The notes beneath the pieces are model-generated. The model saw only the letters and a list, made by a program, of their open reading frames with translations, had not been told where the DNA came from and ran no database searches. The translations under genes were made by a program, and so were the position numbers. Below are positions 32,189 to 40,426 of a stretch of 64,000 nt of DNA, piece after piece (position 1 is the stretch's first letter; each line of letters begins with the position of its first letter). Source of the stretch: JAHEME01 sp034435035 (GTDB taxonomy: Bacteria; Chloroflexota; Anaerolineae; Aggregatilineales; UBA3940); NCBI GenBank assembly GCA_034435035.1, contig DAOTXW010000016.1, forward strand, positions 62,001-126,000, written 5' to 3'.

Positions 32189-32986
32189 ATGATGGAGCGA
32201 AGAACCAATGGCCGGATATTCGGTCTCGTCGGCCTGGGGGTAGCGATTGCAATGGCGCTGGTGACCGGCTGCGCGGCCATCGCGGGCGGCGGCGGCGGGG
32301 GCGTGCCGGTTCCGACCCCCCAGCCGGGTGCAGGCTACCTGCCCAACACGATCTCGGTCAGCGGGTACGGTGAGGCAACCGGGGCGCCCGATATCGCTTA
32401 TGTGATGCTCGGCGTCAACGTAGTTGACCCGGATGTAGGCGATGCAGTCGTCAAGGCCGGCCAGGCGATGCAGCGCGTTCAGGAGGCGATGGAGCAGGCT
32501 GGCGTCGCCCCCGAAGATATCCAGACGGTTAACTACAGCGTGTGGCCAGAAGATCGCTATGATCCACAGACCGGCCAGCCGACCGGCGAACGCGTCTATC
32601 ATGTCGATAATATGCTCAATATCAAGGTGCGCGACCTTGATCAGGTGGGCGAAATTATTGAAGCTGGCCTGAGCGCCGGGGCTAATGCTGTCAATGGGCT
32701 TTCGTTTGGCGTTGAGGACACCAAGGCGCTCGAGGAAGAAGCGCGCCGCGAGGCAGTTAGCGACGCCCGCGCCCGCGCCGAGCAGATCGCTGAGACGCTC
32801 GGTGTCAAGCTGGGTGCGCCGGTGATGGTCACGGAGGGCTATGGCAGCTTCCCGATCCCGACCTACTATCCCATGGTGGCGGCAGATGCCATGGGCGTCG
32901 GCGGCGGTGGGGCAGCCGCGCCCATCAGCCCGGGGCAGCTCACGGTCAGCATGGGCGTGAGTGTGGTCTTTAGCATCGATCGTTAG
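32189..32986 (+). CDS. SIMPL (DUF541) domain lipoprotein
   Basis: A 265-residue exported protein. The signal peptide ends in a lipobox-like VTGC, followed by a Gly-rich linker. The SIMPL domain starts with ISVSGYGEATGAPDIAYVML and contains VNYSVWPEDRYD, NMLNIKVRDLDQVG and EEEARREAVSDARARAEQIA, the family core. Members include the oxidative-stress protein YggE and are membrane- or envelope-bound, with no known catalytic activity. AGGAGG stands 7 bases before ATG 32189, preferred over ATG 32183. A role in envelope stress beside HtrA is inference. Confidence 0.9.
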   Translation: MMERRTNGRIFGLVGLGVAIAMALVTGCAAIAGGGGGGVPVPTPQPGAGYLPNTISVSGYGEATGAPDIAYVMLGVNVVDPDVGDAVVKAGQAMQRVQEAMEQAGVAPEDIQTVNYSVWPEDRYDPQTGQPTGERVYHVDNMLNIKVRDLDQVGEIIEAGLSAGANAVNGLSFGVEDTKALEEEARREAVSDARARAEQIAETLGVKLGAPVMVTEGYGSFPIPTYYPMVAADAMGVGGGGAAAPISPGQLTVSMGVSVVFSIDR

Positions 32987-33066
32987 GCCGGGCCTGCTGT
33001 GGGTCGAGGCGGTCGTGCGCGGCAGCGCCGGCCGCCTCTGCTGTTTTCTCGGGCGATGTCGATGAA

Positions 33067-33095
33067 TTGGCGGGGGCTCCCACCTGCACTATACT
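33067..33095 (+). promoter_or_regulatory. Sigma70-type promoter of the glycosyltransferase operon
   Basis: TTGGCG (33067-33072), a 17-base spacer and TATACT (33090-33095) lie 121 bases before the ATG at 33217. The 230-base gap after the SIMPL gene holds this promoter and no gene that I can support. Confidence 0.6.
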
Positions 33096-33216
33096 ACAGG
33101 CCCGCGCCAGCGGGGCAGGCCAGGTGCAAACAGGGAGGCGCTTTCGGTGTGGCCGGGTTGTTCGAAACGGATCAGGTACTACTTTCGCCTCCTGTAGGGG
33201 CGGCGGAGCATCTCGG

Positions 33217-34458
33217 ATGAGTACGCCCAGGACCGTTCCCGGACTTCTGGGCGATTTTCGCCTGCTGATCATCCTGTTTGTAAGCCTGCGTATGTCGCTG
33301 CTGATCGCCTACCAGCCGCTTCTGCTCGATGGCATTGACCGGGGAATCACTGCAGGCGGCGATTTTTATACCTACTACAGCCTCGTCCGGCTGACCGATA
33401 CCGTTGGGATGCCGTTTGAGAGCTGGTGGACGGAATACCCTCCTCTGTGGGTGCTGCTTTCGGTGGGGCTCTATGCCATGCTGGGCCCCTCCGCCAGCTA
33501 TACCGGCTTTGCGGCGCTGCTGGCGCTGGTAACCATGACCGCCGATGCTGGCGTACTGGCGCTGGTGCGGAGCATCGGTGCTCGCCTGCGCGGCGAGGCA
33601 TCCGGCATGGCCATCGCGTGGGTCTATGCTCTGGTGCCGGCTCCCTTAATCCTGGTCTTCTGGAACTTCGAGGCCCTGGTGGCGTTGAGCTTGCTGCTGG
33701 GCGTATGGTGGCTGCTGGAGGAGCGCGAAGCGCGCTCTGCGGTAGCCACTGCGCTCGGAGCGCTCATCAAGTTTGTCCCTGCTCTGATCCTGGGTGCGCT
33801 GTGGCGCTACCGTCCCTGGCAGCGTGCGCTTCGCTATACACTGGCCGTGCTGGGGATCTTCGTGCTGGTCTACCTGCCGCTGCTTGTACAGAACCCTGCC
33901 ATGACCGCCCCTTCGCTGACAGCGCAGTTTAACAAAGCCTCATACCAGACAGTCTGGGCGCTGATCGATGGCAACTACCGGACGGGCAACTTCGGCCCCA
34001 TCGAGGACCGCACCGACCCGGCGAAAGCCGGGGAGCGTCAGGGCAACCCACCCGTGTTTCCCGGCTGGCTGCGGCTGGGCGCGGCGGCGGGTGTAGGGCT
34101 GTGGGTGTATCTGCGCACCCGGCGCTTTGATGGGATCGGACTGGTGGCCTTTGTCACCCTGACGATGCTGATCTTCTACCTGCAGTCCCAGGGCTGGAGT
34201 CCACAGTGGCTCTGCTCGATCGTCCCGCTGCTGTTGTTGTGCTTCCCAACCCGATCCGGCGTCCTGCTGGTCCTGCTGCTCTCCATGCTGGCCTTTGCTG
34301 AGTATCCCTTTCTGTTCATTCGCACCGGCGCCACCGGAGGCGTGATCAGCGGGAGCCTGGTGCTGCCATATGCTGCTCTGATCATCCTGCGCACCGGACT
34401 TCTGACGGGCGCCTGTGTCGGCCTGTACCGCATCCTGCGGCAGGAACATTCCGCCTAG
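33217..34458 (+). CDS. GT-C type membrane glycosyltransferase (DUF2029-like)
   Basis: A 413-residue polytopic protein with about 10-12 hydrophobic helices. The first outer loop contains GGDFYTYYSLVRL, and a conserved-looking WTEYPPLW follows, matching the YPPL motif of polyprenol-sugar-dependent GT-C mannosyltransferases. Acidic residues there would be catalytic. Sugar donor and acceptor are unknown. GGAG stands 8 bases before ATG 33217; longer in-frame starts give a non-membrane N-terminus of odd composition. It is first in a three-gene membrane operon. Confidence 0.8.
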   Translation: MSTPRTVPGLLGDFRLLIILFVSLRMSLLIAYQPLLLDGIDRGITAGGDFYTYYSLVRLTDTVGMPFESWWTEYPPLWVLLSVGLYAMLGPSASYTGFAALLALVTMTADAGVLALVRSIGARLRGEASGMAIAWVYALVPAPLILVFWNFEALVALSLLLGVWWLLEEREARSAVATALGALIKFVPALILGALWRYRPWQRALRYTLAVLGIFVLVYLPLLVQNPAMTAPSLTAQFNKASYQTVWALIDGNYRTGNFGPIEDRTDPAKAGERQGNPPVFPGWLRLGAAAGVGLWVYLRTRRFDGIGLVAFVTLTMLIFYLQSQGWSPQWLCSIVPLLLLCFPTRSGVLLVLLLSMLAFAEYPFLFIRTGATGGVISGSLVLPYAALIILRTGLLTGACVGLYRILRQEHSA

Positions 34459-34472
34459 AGGAGGGTGAGATC

Positions 34473-35096
34473 ATGACTGCCGGTTCTGCTGGCGCAGGGC
34501 GCCCTGCACAGGATTCCCGCCGGTGGCCGACTCTCGTCGGTCTGGGCGCAGGCGTTCAGGCCTACTGGCACACCGTCCGGCTGCCGCGCATTGTCCGGTA
34601 TGGCGCGGAGCATCACCTCATCATCCCCGGCGAGGACCCGCTGATCCTGGCGGCTTCCACCGACCGCCTCCTGGTGGACTGGATCGACTTCTCCATCGAG
34701 CTGCTGGCGGGTCTGATCGCTCTGGTGACGGGCTTCACCCTGGGCCGTGACAGCTATGCGATACTCAGGCCATTTGTCAATGACGTGTACCACAACGATC
34801 CGGCCTTCCGCGACCATGTCCATCGGGTCGGCGAGCGCACCCTGATCGACGATCCCCTCGGCGTGGGCAGGGCTGCCCGCGATCTCTGGGTCTATCTCTG
34901 GCGGCACTATCGCCGGGCCTTCTTTCAGGCTATTGCCCGGGTAGTGGGACGTGCCTTCCGTCCGCAGGCGCTGCTGCTTGTTCTGCTGCGCTGGCTGGCT
35001 CGCATGATCAGCGCTGGCACGGTCTTCCTGGTCGAGCTTGGCATGCTGCTTATACCGCTGGGCCGCAAGCTGCGCGGTGAGGGGGACTCTGTATGA
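34473..35096 (+). CDS. Hypothetical membrane-associated protein
   Basis: A 207-residue protein I do not recognise. One clear transmembrane segment lies at about 76-96 (LLAGLIALVTGFTLG), with a second hydrophobic stretch near the C-terminus (about 168-195, LLLVLLRWLARM and VFLVELGMLLIPLG). The middle is soluble and rich in His, Asp and Arg (NDVYHNDPAFRDHVHRVGER). A GAGGAGG ribosome site precedes the ATG. It follows the glycosyltransferase by 14 bases, and its stop overlaps the YitT gene start, so all three are co-translated. Confidence 0.75.
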   Translation: MTAGSAGAGRPAQDSRRWPTLVGLGAGVQAYWHTVRLPRIVRYGAEHHLIIPGEDPLILAASTDRLLVDWIDFSIELLAGLIALVTGFTLGRDSYAILRPFVNDVYHNDPAFRDHVHRVGERTLIDDPLGVGRAARDLWVYLWRHYRRAFFQAIARVVGRAFRPQALLLVLLRWLARMISAGTVFLVELGMLLIPLGRKLRGEGDSV

Positions 35097-36016
35097 AGCG
35101 ATCACCGGCGGCCCCGCCACGGCGGCCCCTGCGCGAGGCCCTGCGGGCGCACCTCGCCCGGCAGACGCCTCGCGAGGTCGCCATCGACTATCTGCTGCTG
35201 ACGATCGGCGCCCTGATGAACTCCATCGCCTACATCATCTTCTACATTCCCAATAATCTCGTCTCTGGCGGGGTCGGAGGGCTGGGGATCTTCGCACACT
35301 ACCTGTTCGGCTGGCCTGTCGGCCTCGTGACACTGGCGCTCAACATCCCCCTGTTCATCGCCGGCCTGCGCTGGGGTGGGGGCATCACCACGGGCATCCG
35401 CACGATCTACGCGGTGGTGGTGATGTCGCTGGGCATCGATCTGCTGGAGCCGCTGCTGCCCACTGTCACCCGCACGCCGCTGCTGTACATCACCTACGGC
35501 GGGCTGCTGGATGGCGCGGGGCTGGCGCTGGTGCTGCGCGCTCAGGGAACCACCGGCGGCACGGACATCGTGGCGCAGCTGCTGCGGCGCTTCACCGGGC
35601 TGGAGATCAGCCGGGGCATGTTCATCTCCAACGCGCTGATCATCGCCGCGGCGGCGTTGATCTTCGGCCTGGAACGCGCGATGTATGGCGTCATGGGCGC
35701 GGCGGTGTCCGCGTGGACGGTGGATACCGTGCTGGCCGGAGGCCGTCGAGCCCGGCAGGCGATCATCATCTCCGATCGCTGGGAGGCGGTGCGCGACATG
35801 CTGCTGCAAGACATGGAGCGCGGTGTGACCATCCTGCCGGGGCGGGGCGGCTACACTGGCGCCGAACGCCCGGTGCTCATGTGTGTGATCGCCCCGCGCG
35901 AGGTCGCCTATCTGCGCCGTCAGGTGCAGGACATCGACCGCGATGCCTTTGTGGTTATTGGTGACACTACCGAGGTGTGGGGTGAGGGATTCACCCCGGT
36001 AGATCACCACCTGTAG
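35093..36016 (+). CDS. YitT family membrane protein (DUF2179 C-terminus)
   Basis: A 307-residue protein with five or six TM helices. The YitT hallmark segments are FYIPNNLVSGGVGGLGIFAH and LRAQGTTGGTDIVAQLL. The cytoplasmic C-terminal DUF2179 domain (about 220-300) has VRDMLLQDMERGVTIL and VLMCVIAPREVAYLRR. Family function is not firmly known; transport roles are proposed. The start ATG overlaps the previous stop (ATGA). It converges with the CDGSH gene across 17 bases. Confidence 0.92.
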   Translation: MKRSPAAPPRRPLREALRAHLARQTPREVAIDYLLLTIGALMNSIAYIIFYIPNNLVSGGVGGLGIFAHYLFGWPVGLVTLALNIPLFIAGLRWGGGITTGIRTIYAVVVMSLGIDLLEPLLPTVTRTPLLYITYGGLLDGAGLALVLRAQGTTGGTDIVAQLLRRFTGLEISRGMFISNALIIAAAALIFGLERAMYGVMGAAVSAWTVDTVLAGGRRARQAIIISDRWEAVRDMLLQDMERGVTILPGRGGYTGAERPVLMCVIAPREVAYLRRQVQDIDRDAFVVIGDTTEVWGEGFTPVDHHL

Positions 36017-36033
36017 CCGTCAGCCTGGCTGCT

Positions 36034-36276
36034 TTACCAGGGGATGTCCCCGTGCGTGCCGTCGCAGAAAGGGGCCCGGCGGCTGTGTTTACACTGGCAC
36101 AGCGAGGCCCGCCGGCGCTCAGCGACGATGATCTCAACCGGCTCGAATTCGCTTCCCCGGTGCGAGTCATCGCACCAGGGCTGGCTCTCCGAGCGCCCGC
36201 AGGCGCACCAGCGGTAGATGCCGGGCTGAAGCTCCAGGGTAACGGGCCGTCGGGCCGCGATGAAGGGCTTGCTCAT
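36034..36276 (-). CDS. Tandem CDGSH iron-sulfur domain protein
   Basis: An 80-residue protein with two CDGSH [2Fe-2S] sites. Site 1 is Cys24, Cys26, Cys35 and His39 (CACGRSESQPWCDDSH); site 2 is Cys60, Cys62, Cys71 and His75 (CQCKHSRRAPFCDGTH). The 3Cys-1His ligand set gives a pH-sensitive, redox-active or transferable cluster in mitoNEET-like proteins. The N-terminus SKPFIAARRPVTLELQPGIY is typical of the bacterial group. AAGGAG lies 12 bases before the ATG, slightly far. The start codon overlaps that of the divergent lipoprotein gene on the palindrome CATG. Confidence 0.93.
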   Translation of the reverse strand: MSKPFIAARRPVTLELQPGIYRWCACGRSESQPWCDDSHRGSEFEPVEIIVAERRRASLCQCKHSRRAPFCDGTHGDIPW

Positions 36277-37264
36277 GCGCCGATTGTACTCCTTCAGTCG
36301 GAAATCTGTCAGCCGGCTGGCATCGGGGCTGGCCTGTGCCGTCTGGCTGCCCGGGCTGCTGGCTGCTGGATGCCAGGCAGCGGTTCCGGCTGCCACCCTC
36401 TGGCCGACCCTGCCCCCGGCCACGGGGGAGACTCCATTCCCCGTGACGGAGACAGCCTCTGCGCCCCTCCTGCTGCCGCCGACGCCGGTCATCGCCCTTT
36501 CGCAGGGCGCTGCGCCGGAAACAGGCGCTCCCCCCGCGCCGACCCCTGCGCCCCTGGGCTATGCGCCGGTGAGCCGCAACGCCGACTGGGCCCCCGTGGC
36601 CCAGAATATCGAGGGTGTTGAGATGCTGCTGGTTCCGGCGGGCTGCTTCCAGATGGGCAGCGATGCCGCCAATGCGGGCGCCGACGAAGGCCCTGCCCAT
36701 CCAATTTGCTTCGCGGCGCCTTTCTGGATTGACCGGCTCGAAGTTACAGCGGGGCAGTTCGGGTCGCCGGGGAGCATAGCCGACCCGGGATACCCGCGGG
36801 ATTCGGTGTCATGGGGCGAGGCCGCGGCACACTGCGCGGCCCGTGGCGCCCGCCTGCCGACTGAGGCGGAATGGGAGTACGCAGCGCGCGGCCCTGATGG
36901 GCTGATCTATCCCTGGGGCGGCGCCTTTGATCCGGCCTTCGCGGTCTATGCGGGGAGCGGCGGGCTCCAGCCAGCCGCCAGCCGCCCGGAGGGGGCTTCC
37001 TGGGTGGGTGCGCTCGATATGGCCGGCAGCCTGTGGGAATGGACCAGCACGATCTACGACCCCGATCGCTTCCCATATCCCTATGATCCTGCCGATGGGC
37101 GAGAGGATCCCACCGATAGGGTCAGCCAGCGTGTGATCCGCGGCGGCTCGTGGGATAATGAACCGCAGTTCCTGCGTGCCGCCGGGCGCAGGGGCAAGCT
37201 CCCCTCAGGCGAGTGGTACGGCTACATCGGCTTCCGCTGTGTGCGTGGCGCCGGGAGGCCCTGA
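36275..37264 (+). CDS. Formylglycine-generating-enzyme-like (SUMF1) lipoprotein
   Basis: A 329-residue exported protein. A signal peptide ends at LLAAGC (Cys33), followed by a long Pro/Ala/Thr linker and an FGE-sulfatase domain from about residue 115. That domain contains PAGCFQMGSDAANAG, FWIDRLEVTAGQFG, RLPTEAEWEYAARG, SLWEWTSTIYD and RGGSWDNEPQFLRAA. The two catalytic cysteines of true formylglycine enzymes, just after the RGGS motif, are absent. It is more likely a non-oxidase SUMF1-like protein. AGGG stands 7 bases before ATG 36275; ATG 36260 is less likely. Confidence 0.85.
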   Translation: MRRLYSFSRKSVSRLASGLACAVWLPGLLAAGCQAAVPAATLWPTLPPATGETPFPVTETASAPLLLPPTPVIALSQGAAPETGAPPAPTPAPLGYAPVSRNADWAPVAQNIEGVEMLLVPAGCFQMGSDAANAGADEGPAHPICFAAPFWIDRLEVTAGQFGSPGSIADPGYPRDSVSWGEAAAHCAARGARLPTEAEWEYAARGPDGLIYPWGGAFDPAFAVYAGSGGLQPAASRPEGASWVGALDMAGSLWEWTSTIYDPDRFPYPYDPADGREDPTDRVSQRVIRGGSWDNEPQFLRAAGRRGKLPSGEWYGYIGFRCVRGAGRP

Positions 37265-37312
37265 CTCTGGCTTGTGAGGCAGGACAGGGCCGGCGCCTGC
37301 CGCCTGGCGGGC

Positions 37313-37341
37313 TTCACACGCGATCCCGTGTGCGCTATACT
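37313..37341 (+). promoter_or_regulatory. Strong sigma70-type promoter for the aldolase gene
   Basis: TTCACA (37313-37318), a 17-base spacer and TATACT (37336-37341) lie 54 bases before the aldolase ATG. Both hexamers match at five of six positions. Confidence 0.75.
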
Positions 37342-37395
37342 AGGGCAGCAGCTGACATTCGATCAACTCCCCGTCCAATATGGAGGATATGACTG

Positions 37396-38340
37396 ATGGC
37401 TGAGAAGACGCACGCGCCGGTGCGCACTGTCGAAGAGATCCTGAAGGGCTACGCCGGCCAGAATCCCGGCGTTCTGACCAACCTGTATCGTTTATTGACT
37501 CACGGGCGGCTGGGCGGGACAGGCAAGCTGGTTATCCTGCCGGTCGATCAGGGCTTCGAGCACGGCCCTGGCCGGAGCTTCGGCCCTAACCCGGCCGGCT
37601 ACGATCCGCACTATCACTTCCGGCTGGCCATCGAGGCGGGCTGCAACGCTTATGCGGCTCCGCTCGGCTTCCTGGAGGCAGGAGCCGCCGACTTCGCCGG
37701 ACAGATTCCGCTCATCCTCAAGCTGAATAATCATGATGTGCTGCAGGATGAAGTTGATCCCCTGGGTGCGCAGACCGCTTCGGTGGCCGACGCTCTGCGT
37801 CTGGGCTGCGTGGGCATCGGCTATACCATCTACCCCGGTACGCTGGATCGCCGTTTGCAGTATGAGCAGCTGGCTGTCATCGCCGAAGAGGCCAAGGAGG
37901 CCGGGCTGGTGGTGGTGGTGTGGTCCTATCCGCGTGGAGGCGGCCTGCAATCCGCTGATGAAACGGCGGTGGATGTGTCTGCCTATGCCGCGCAGATCGC
38001 CGCGCAGCTCGGCGCGCACATTATCAAGGTCAAGCTCCCCGGCCCGAATATCGCGCTGGAAGCGGCCCGCAAAGTCTACGAGAAGCAGGCCATCCCGATC
38101 AGCACCCTGGCCGACCGGGTGCGGCATGTGGTGGACAGCGCCTTCGCCGGCAAGCGCATCGTGATCTTCTCCGGCGGCGCGACCAAGGGCAGCGAGGATG
38201 TCTTCGAGGAGATCCGTGCCATCCGCGACGGCGGCGGCTTTGGCTCGATCATCGGGCGTAATGCCTTCCAGCGCCCCTGGTCTGAGGCGCTGGCCTTCCT
38301 GGATAAGGTGATGGGCATCTACGAGGGCAGCATCGACTGA
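37396..38340 (+). CDS. DhnA-type class I fructose-bisphosphate aldolase
   Basis: A 314-residue TIM-barrel aldolase that interconverts fructose-1,6-bisphosphate with DHAP and glyceraldehyde-3-phosphate by a Schiff base. Family segments are VILPVDQGFEHGPGRSF, YHFRLAIEAGCNAYAAPLG, LILKLNNHD and HIIKVKLPG. The Lys in KVKLPG is the likely Schiff-base residue, and VIFSGGATKG is the phosphate-binding strand. FGSIIGRNAFQRPW ends the barrel. The length fits the archaeal/bacterial IA type. Its own promoter and terminator make it a single-gene unit. Confidence 0.93.
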   Translation: MAEKTHAPVRTVEEILKGYAGQNPGVLTNLYRLLTHGRLGGTGKLVILPVDQGFEHGPGRSFGPNPAGYDPHYHFRLAIEAGCNAYAAPLGFLEAGAADFAGQIPLILKLNNHDVLQDEVDPLGAQTASVADALRLGCVGIGYTIYPGTLDRRLQYEQLAVIAEEAKEAGLVVVVWSYPRGGGLQSADETAVDVSAYAAQIAAQLGAHIIKVKLPGPNIALEAARKVYEKQAIPISTLADRVRHVVDSAFAGKRIVIFSGGATKGSEDVFEEIRAIRDGGGFGSIIGRNAFQRPWSEALAFLDKVMGIYEGSID

Positions 38341-38360
38341 CGCTCCCTGCCCGGAGACAG

Positions 38361-38395
38361 CACCGGGCGGCCACGATGGCCGCCCGGTGTGTTTT
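38361..38395 (+). terminator. Rho-independent terminator after aldolase
   Basis: CACCGGGCGGCCA (38361-38373) pairs perfectly with TGGCCGCCCGGTG (38377-38389) over a 3-base loop, followed by TGTTTT. It lies between the convergent aldolase and ferritin genes. Confidence 0.9.
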
Positions 38396-38411
38396 GCAGC
38401 TGAGGATGTGT

Positions 38412-38915
38412 CTATTCGCCGGCATGCTCGGCCATCTCACCGATCAGCAGCTCAAGCTGAGCGATGCGATCTTCGCCGATCTCGTTGTACAGCGTCATCA
38501 GCTTGTCCGCGGTGGCGGTCTCCTCCAACTGCTCGTTGACGAACCACTGCAGGAAGTTGAAGCTGGTGAAATCCGCCTCGCCGAGGGCCAGCTTGCTCAT
38601 ATCGAGGAAGCGGCGGGTGACAAAGGCTTCCTGGTCGACGAACAACTGCAGGGCCTCACCCACGCGCGAAAACTCGTTGCGCGGGGCAGGGATGGGCGGG
38701 ATCATGGCTGATCCTCCTGCATAGTTGATGTGCCTGAGGATCTTCAGCCCGTGTTCCTTCTCCTCTTCCGCCTGATCGTAGAAGAAGTTTGCCAGGCTGT
38801 CCAGGTTGCGCCGCTCGAAGTACGAGGCGATGGCCAGGTACTGCAGGTGCGCGGCGAACTCGTGGCCGATTTGCGTATTCATCTCGGCGGCAAGCTTGTC
38901 ATTCAGGGTGAGCAT
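38412..38915 (-). CDS. Ferritin
   Basis: A 167-residue non-haem ferritin that stores iron in a 24-mer shell. The four-helix bundle carries the ferroxidase ligands in IGHEFAAHLQYLAIASYFE (helix A) and in AEEEKEHGLKIL, whose ExxH is in helix B. The third cluster is in helix C and D (FLQWFVNEQLEE). Length and motif order match FtnA-type ferritins rather than bacterioferritin, which has a haem-binding Met. GGAGG stands 6 bases before ATG 38915; ATG 38921 directly abuts that box and is less likely. Confidence 0.93.
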   Translation of the reverse strand: MLTLNDKLAAEMNTQIGHEFAAHLQYLAIASYFERRNLDSLANFFYDQAEEEKEHGLKILRHINYAGGSAMIPPIPAPRNEFSRVGEALQLFVDQEAFVTRRFLDMSKLALGEADFTSFNFLQWFVNEQLEETATADKLMTLYNEIGEDRIAQLELLIGEMAEHAGE

Positions 38916-38958
38916 ACCCATCCTCCGTGGTATAAGTGGCAAATATATATCCCCTCTG

Positions 38959-38987
38959 ATTGTACGAGGCGTATTCCGGTCGGGCAA
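38959..38987 (-). promoter_or_regulatory. Promoter for ferritin
   Basis: On the minus strand TTGCCC (38987-38982), a 17-base spacer and TACAAT (38964-38959) give a good sigma70-type promoter. It has an AT-rich leader of about 38 bases before the ATG. No Fur-box-like palindrome was seen next to it. Confidence 0.6.
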
Positions 38988-39122
38988 CCGGGTCGATGCG
39001 CGGCTCAGCGCCCCGCCAGGATTCAGCATCCTGCGCAGACTGCTATACAATAGGGCGTATGGGGGCGTGCCTGCTGGCCCTCCCGGGTTCATCTTCATCC
39101 CTTAGCTAAGGAGCATTTCTCG

Positions 39123-40424
39123 ATGAGCGAACCGGCTCCACAGTCTCCTTTCAGATCCGTGCGGGTGCTGATCATCGGGCTGGCGGCCGTGATCGTCGTG
39201 CTTGGCCTAGCGCTGGTGCTGCAGGCGATTGGCCTGGCCCGGGCGCCCGGTATCGGCGAGGCCGCGGAGCGCCCGGATGCGTTGGCCAACAGTGACGATG
39301 AGTGTGTCGTCTGTCACCGCCGTACCACTCCCGGCATCGTTGAGCAGTACGGGCACAGCACGATGGCTGCCGCTGAAGTCTCCTGCCAGGACTGTCACGA
39401 AGTTGAGGACGACTATCCTGGCTCGGTCGAGCATGAGGGCACCTATGTCCTCAGCTCTCCGACCCCGGCCATGTGCGAGCGGTGCCACAGCACCGAGGTG
39501 GCACAGTACAACGCCAGCCGCCACAGCCTGCCGGCCTATGTGGCGATGATCGGGGTGCAGGGCCTCGAGGATCAGTACCCTGACCTGGTGGACGAGTACC
39601 GCGCCATCCCTGAAGCGCAGCCCAACCCCAACGACGCTCGCAACGCCCTGTTCGCGCTGGAAGGCCCGGCGGTCACCCGTTTCGCCTGTGAGGGCTGCCA
39701 TAACATCGGGCGTCCACAGCCCGATGGCTCGGTCGGCGAATGCCAGCACTGCCACCTCCGCCATGAGTTCACCCTGGAGCAGGCTCGCAAGCCCGAGACC
39801 TGCAATGCCTGCCACATCGGCCCCGACCACCCCCAGTGGGAGATCTATCAGGAATCGCCGCATGGCATCGCCTATGCCACATCCGGCCACCGCTGGAATT
39901 GGGAAGCCGAGCCGGGCACCCTGACTGTCAGCGACTTCCCGGCGCCGACCTGCGCCACCTGCCACTTCAGCGGCTTTGGCTCGACGGGCACCACGCACGA
40001 TGCTGGCGACCGGCTGACCTGGTACCTGTTTGCGCCCATCAGCGAGCGGCGGCCGTCCTGGGAGGACAACAAGGTCCGCATGCAGGCAGTCTGCCGGGAG
40101 TGCCACAGCGAGCCGTTCATCGAAGACCTGTATGCCGACGCCGATGCCGGCACCGAGGCCATCAACGCCTGGGTGGCCGAGAGCAATCAGATCATCCAGC
40201 CGCTGAAGGACGAGGAGCTGTGGACCGCCGATCCCTTCGACCTGGAGATCGACTTCGTTCACTTCGAGCTGTGGCATCACTGGGGCCGCACGGCCAAGTT
40301 CGGCATGTGGATGCAGGGGCCGGACTACACCCAGTGGCATGGCGCGTATGAAGTGCTGGCCGACCTGACCGAGCTGCGCGCTATGACGGAGGAGATGCTG
40401 GCGGAAGCAGGAGTGGAACCCTGA
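39123..40424 (+). CDS. Octaheme c-type cytochrome, possibly of the hydroxylamine oxidoreductase superfamily
   Basis: A 433-residue exported multihaem protein with an N-terminal membrane anchor (about 15-37). Eight CxxCH haem sites start at Cys61, 88, 118, 189, 207, 227, 277 and 324, and all have His as the fifth ligand. The uneven spacing and many free His residues fit the octahaem HAO/cytochrome c554 superfamily. The absence of CxxCK argues against an NrfA-type nitrite reductase or ONR site. HAO proteins are usually longer, so this could be an electron-transfer member. GPDYTQWHG near residue 399 follows the last haem site and may hold the Tyr region. A TATACA lies at 39044. Its membrane partner starts 2 bases after the stop. 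Confidence 0.85.
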   Translation: MSEPAPQSPFRSVRVLIIGLAAVIVVLGLALVLQAIGLARAPGIGEAAERPDALANSDDECVVCHRRTTPGIVEQYGHSTMAAAEVSCQDCHEVEDDYPGSVEHEGTYVLSSPTPAMCERCHSTEVAQYNASRHSLPAYVAMIGVQGLEDQYPDLVDEYRAIPEAQPNPNDARNALFALEGPAVTRFACEGCHNIGRPQPDGSVGECQHCHLRHEFTLEQARKPETCNACHIGPDHPQWEIYQESPHGIAYATSGHRWNWEAEPGTLTVSDFPAPTCATCHFSGFGSTGTTHDAGDRLTWYLFAPISERRPSWEDNKVRMQAVCRECHSEPFIEDLYADADAGTEAINAWVAESNQIIQPLKDEELWTADPFDLEIDFVHFELWHHWGRTAKFGMWMQGPDYTQWHGAYEVLADLTELRAMTEEMLAEAGVEP

Positions 40425-40426
40425 TC

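Noticed and set aside
39123..40424. Firm call as hydroxylamine dehydrogenase of nitrification
   Set aside because: Eight CxxCH sites fit the superfamily, but length, missing neighbours (no cytochrome c554, no amo genes in the window) and lack of a proven Tyr crosslink do not allow a substrate call.
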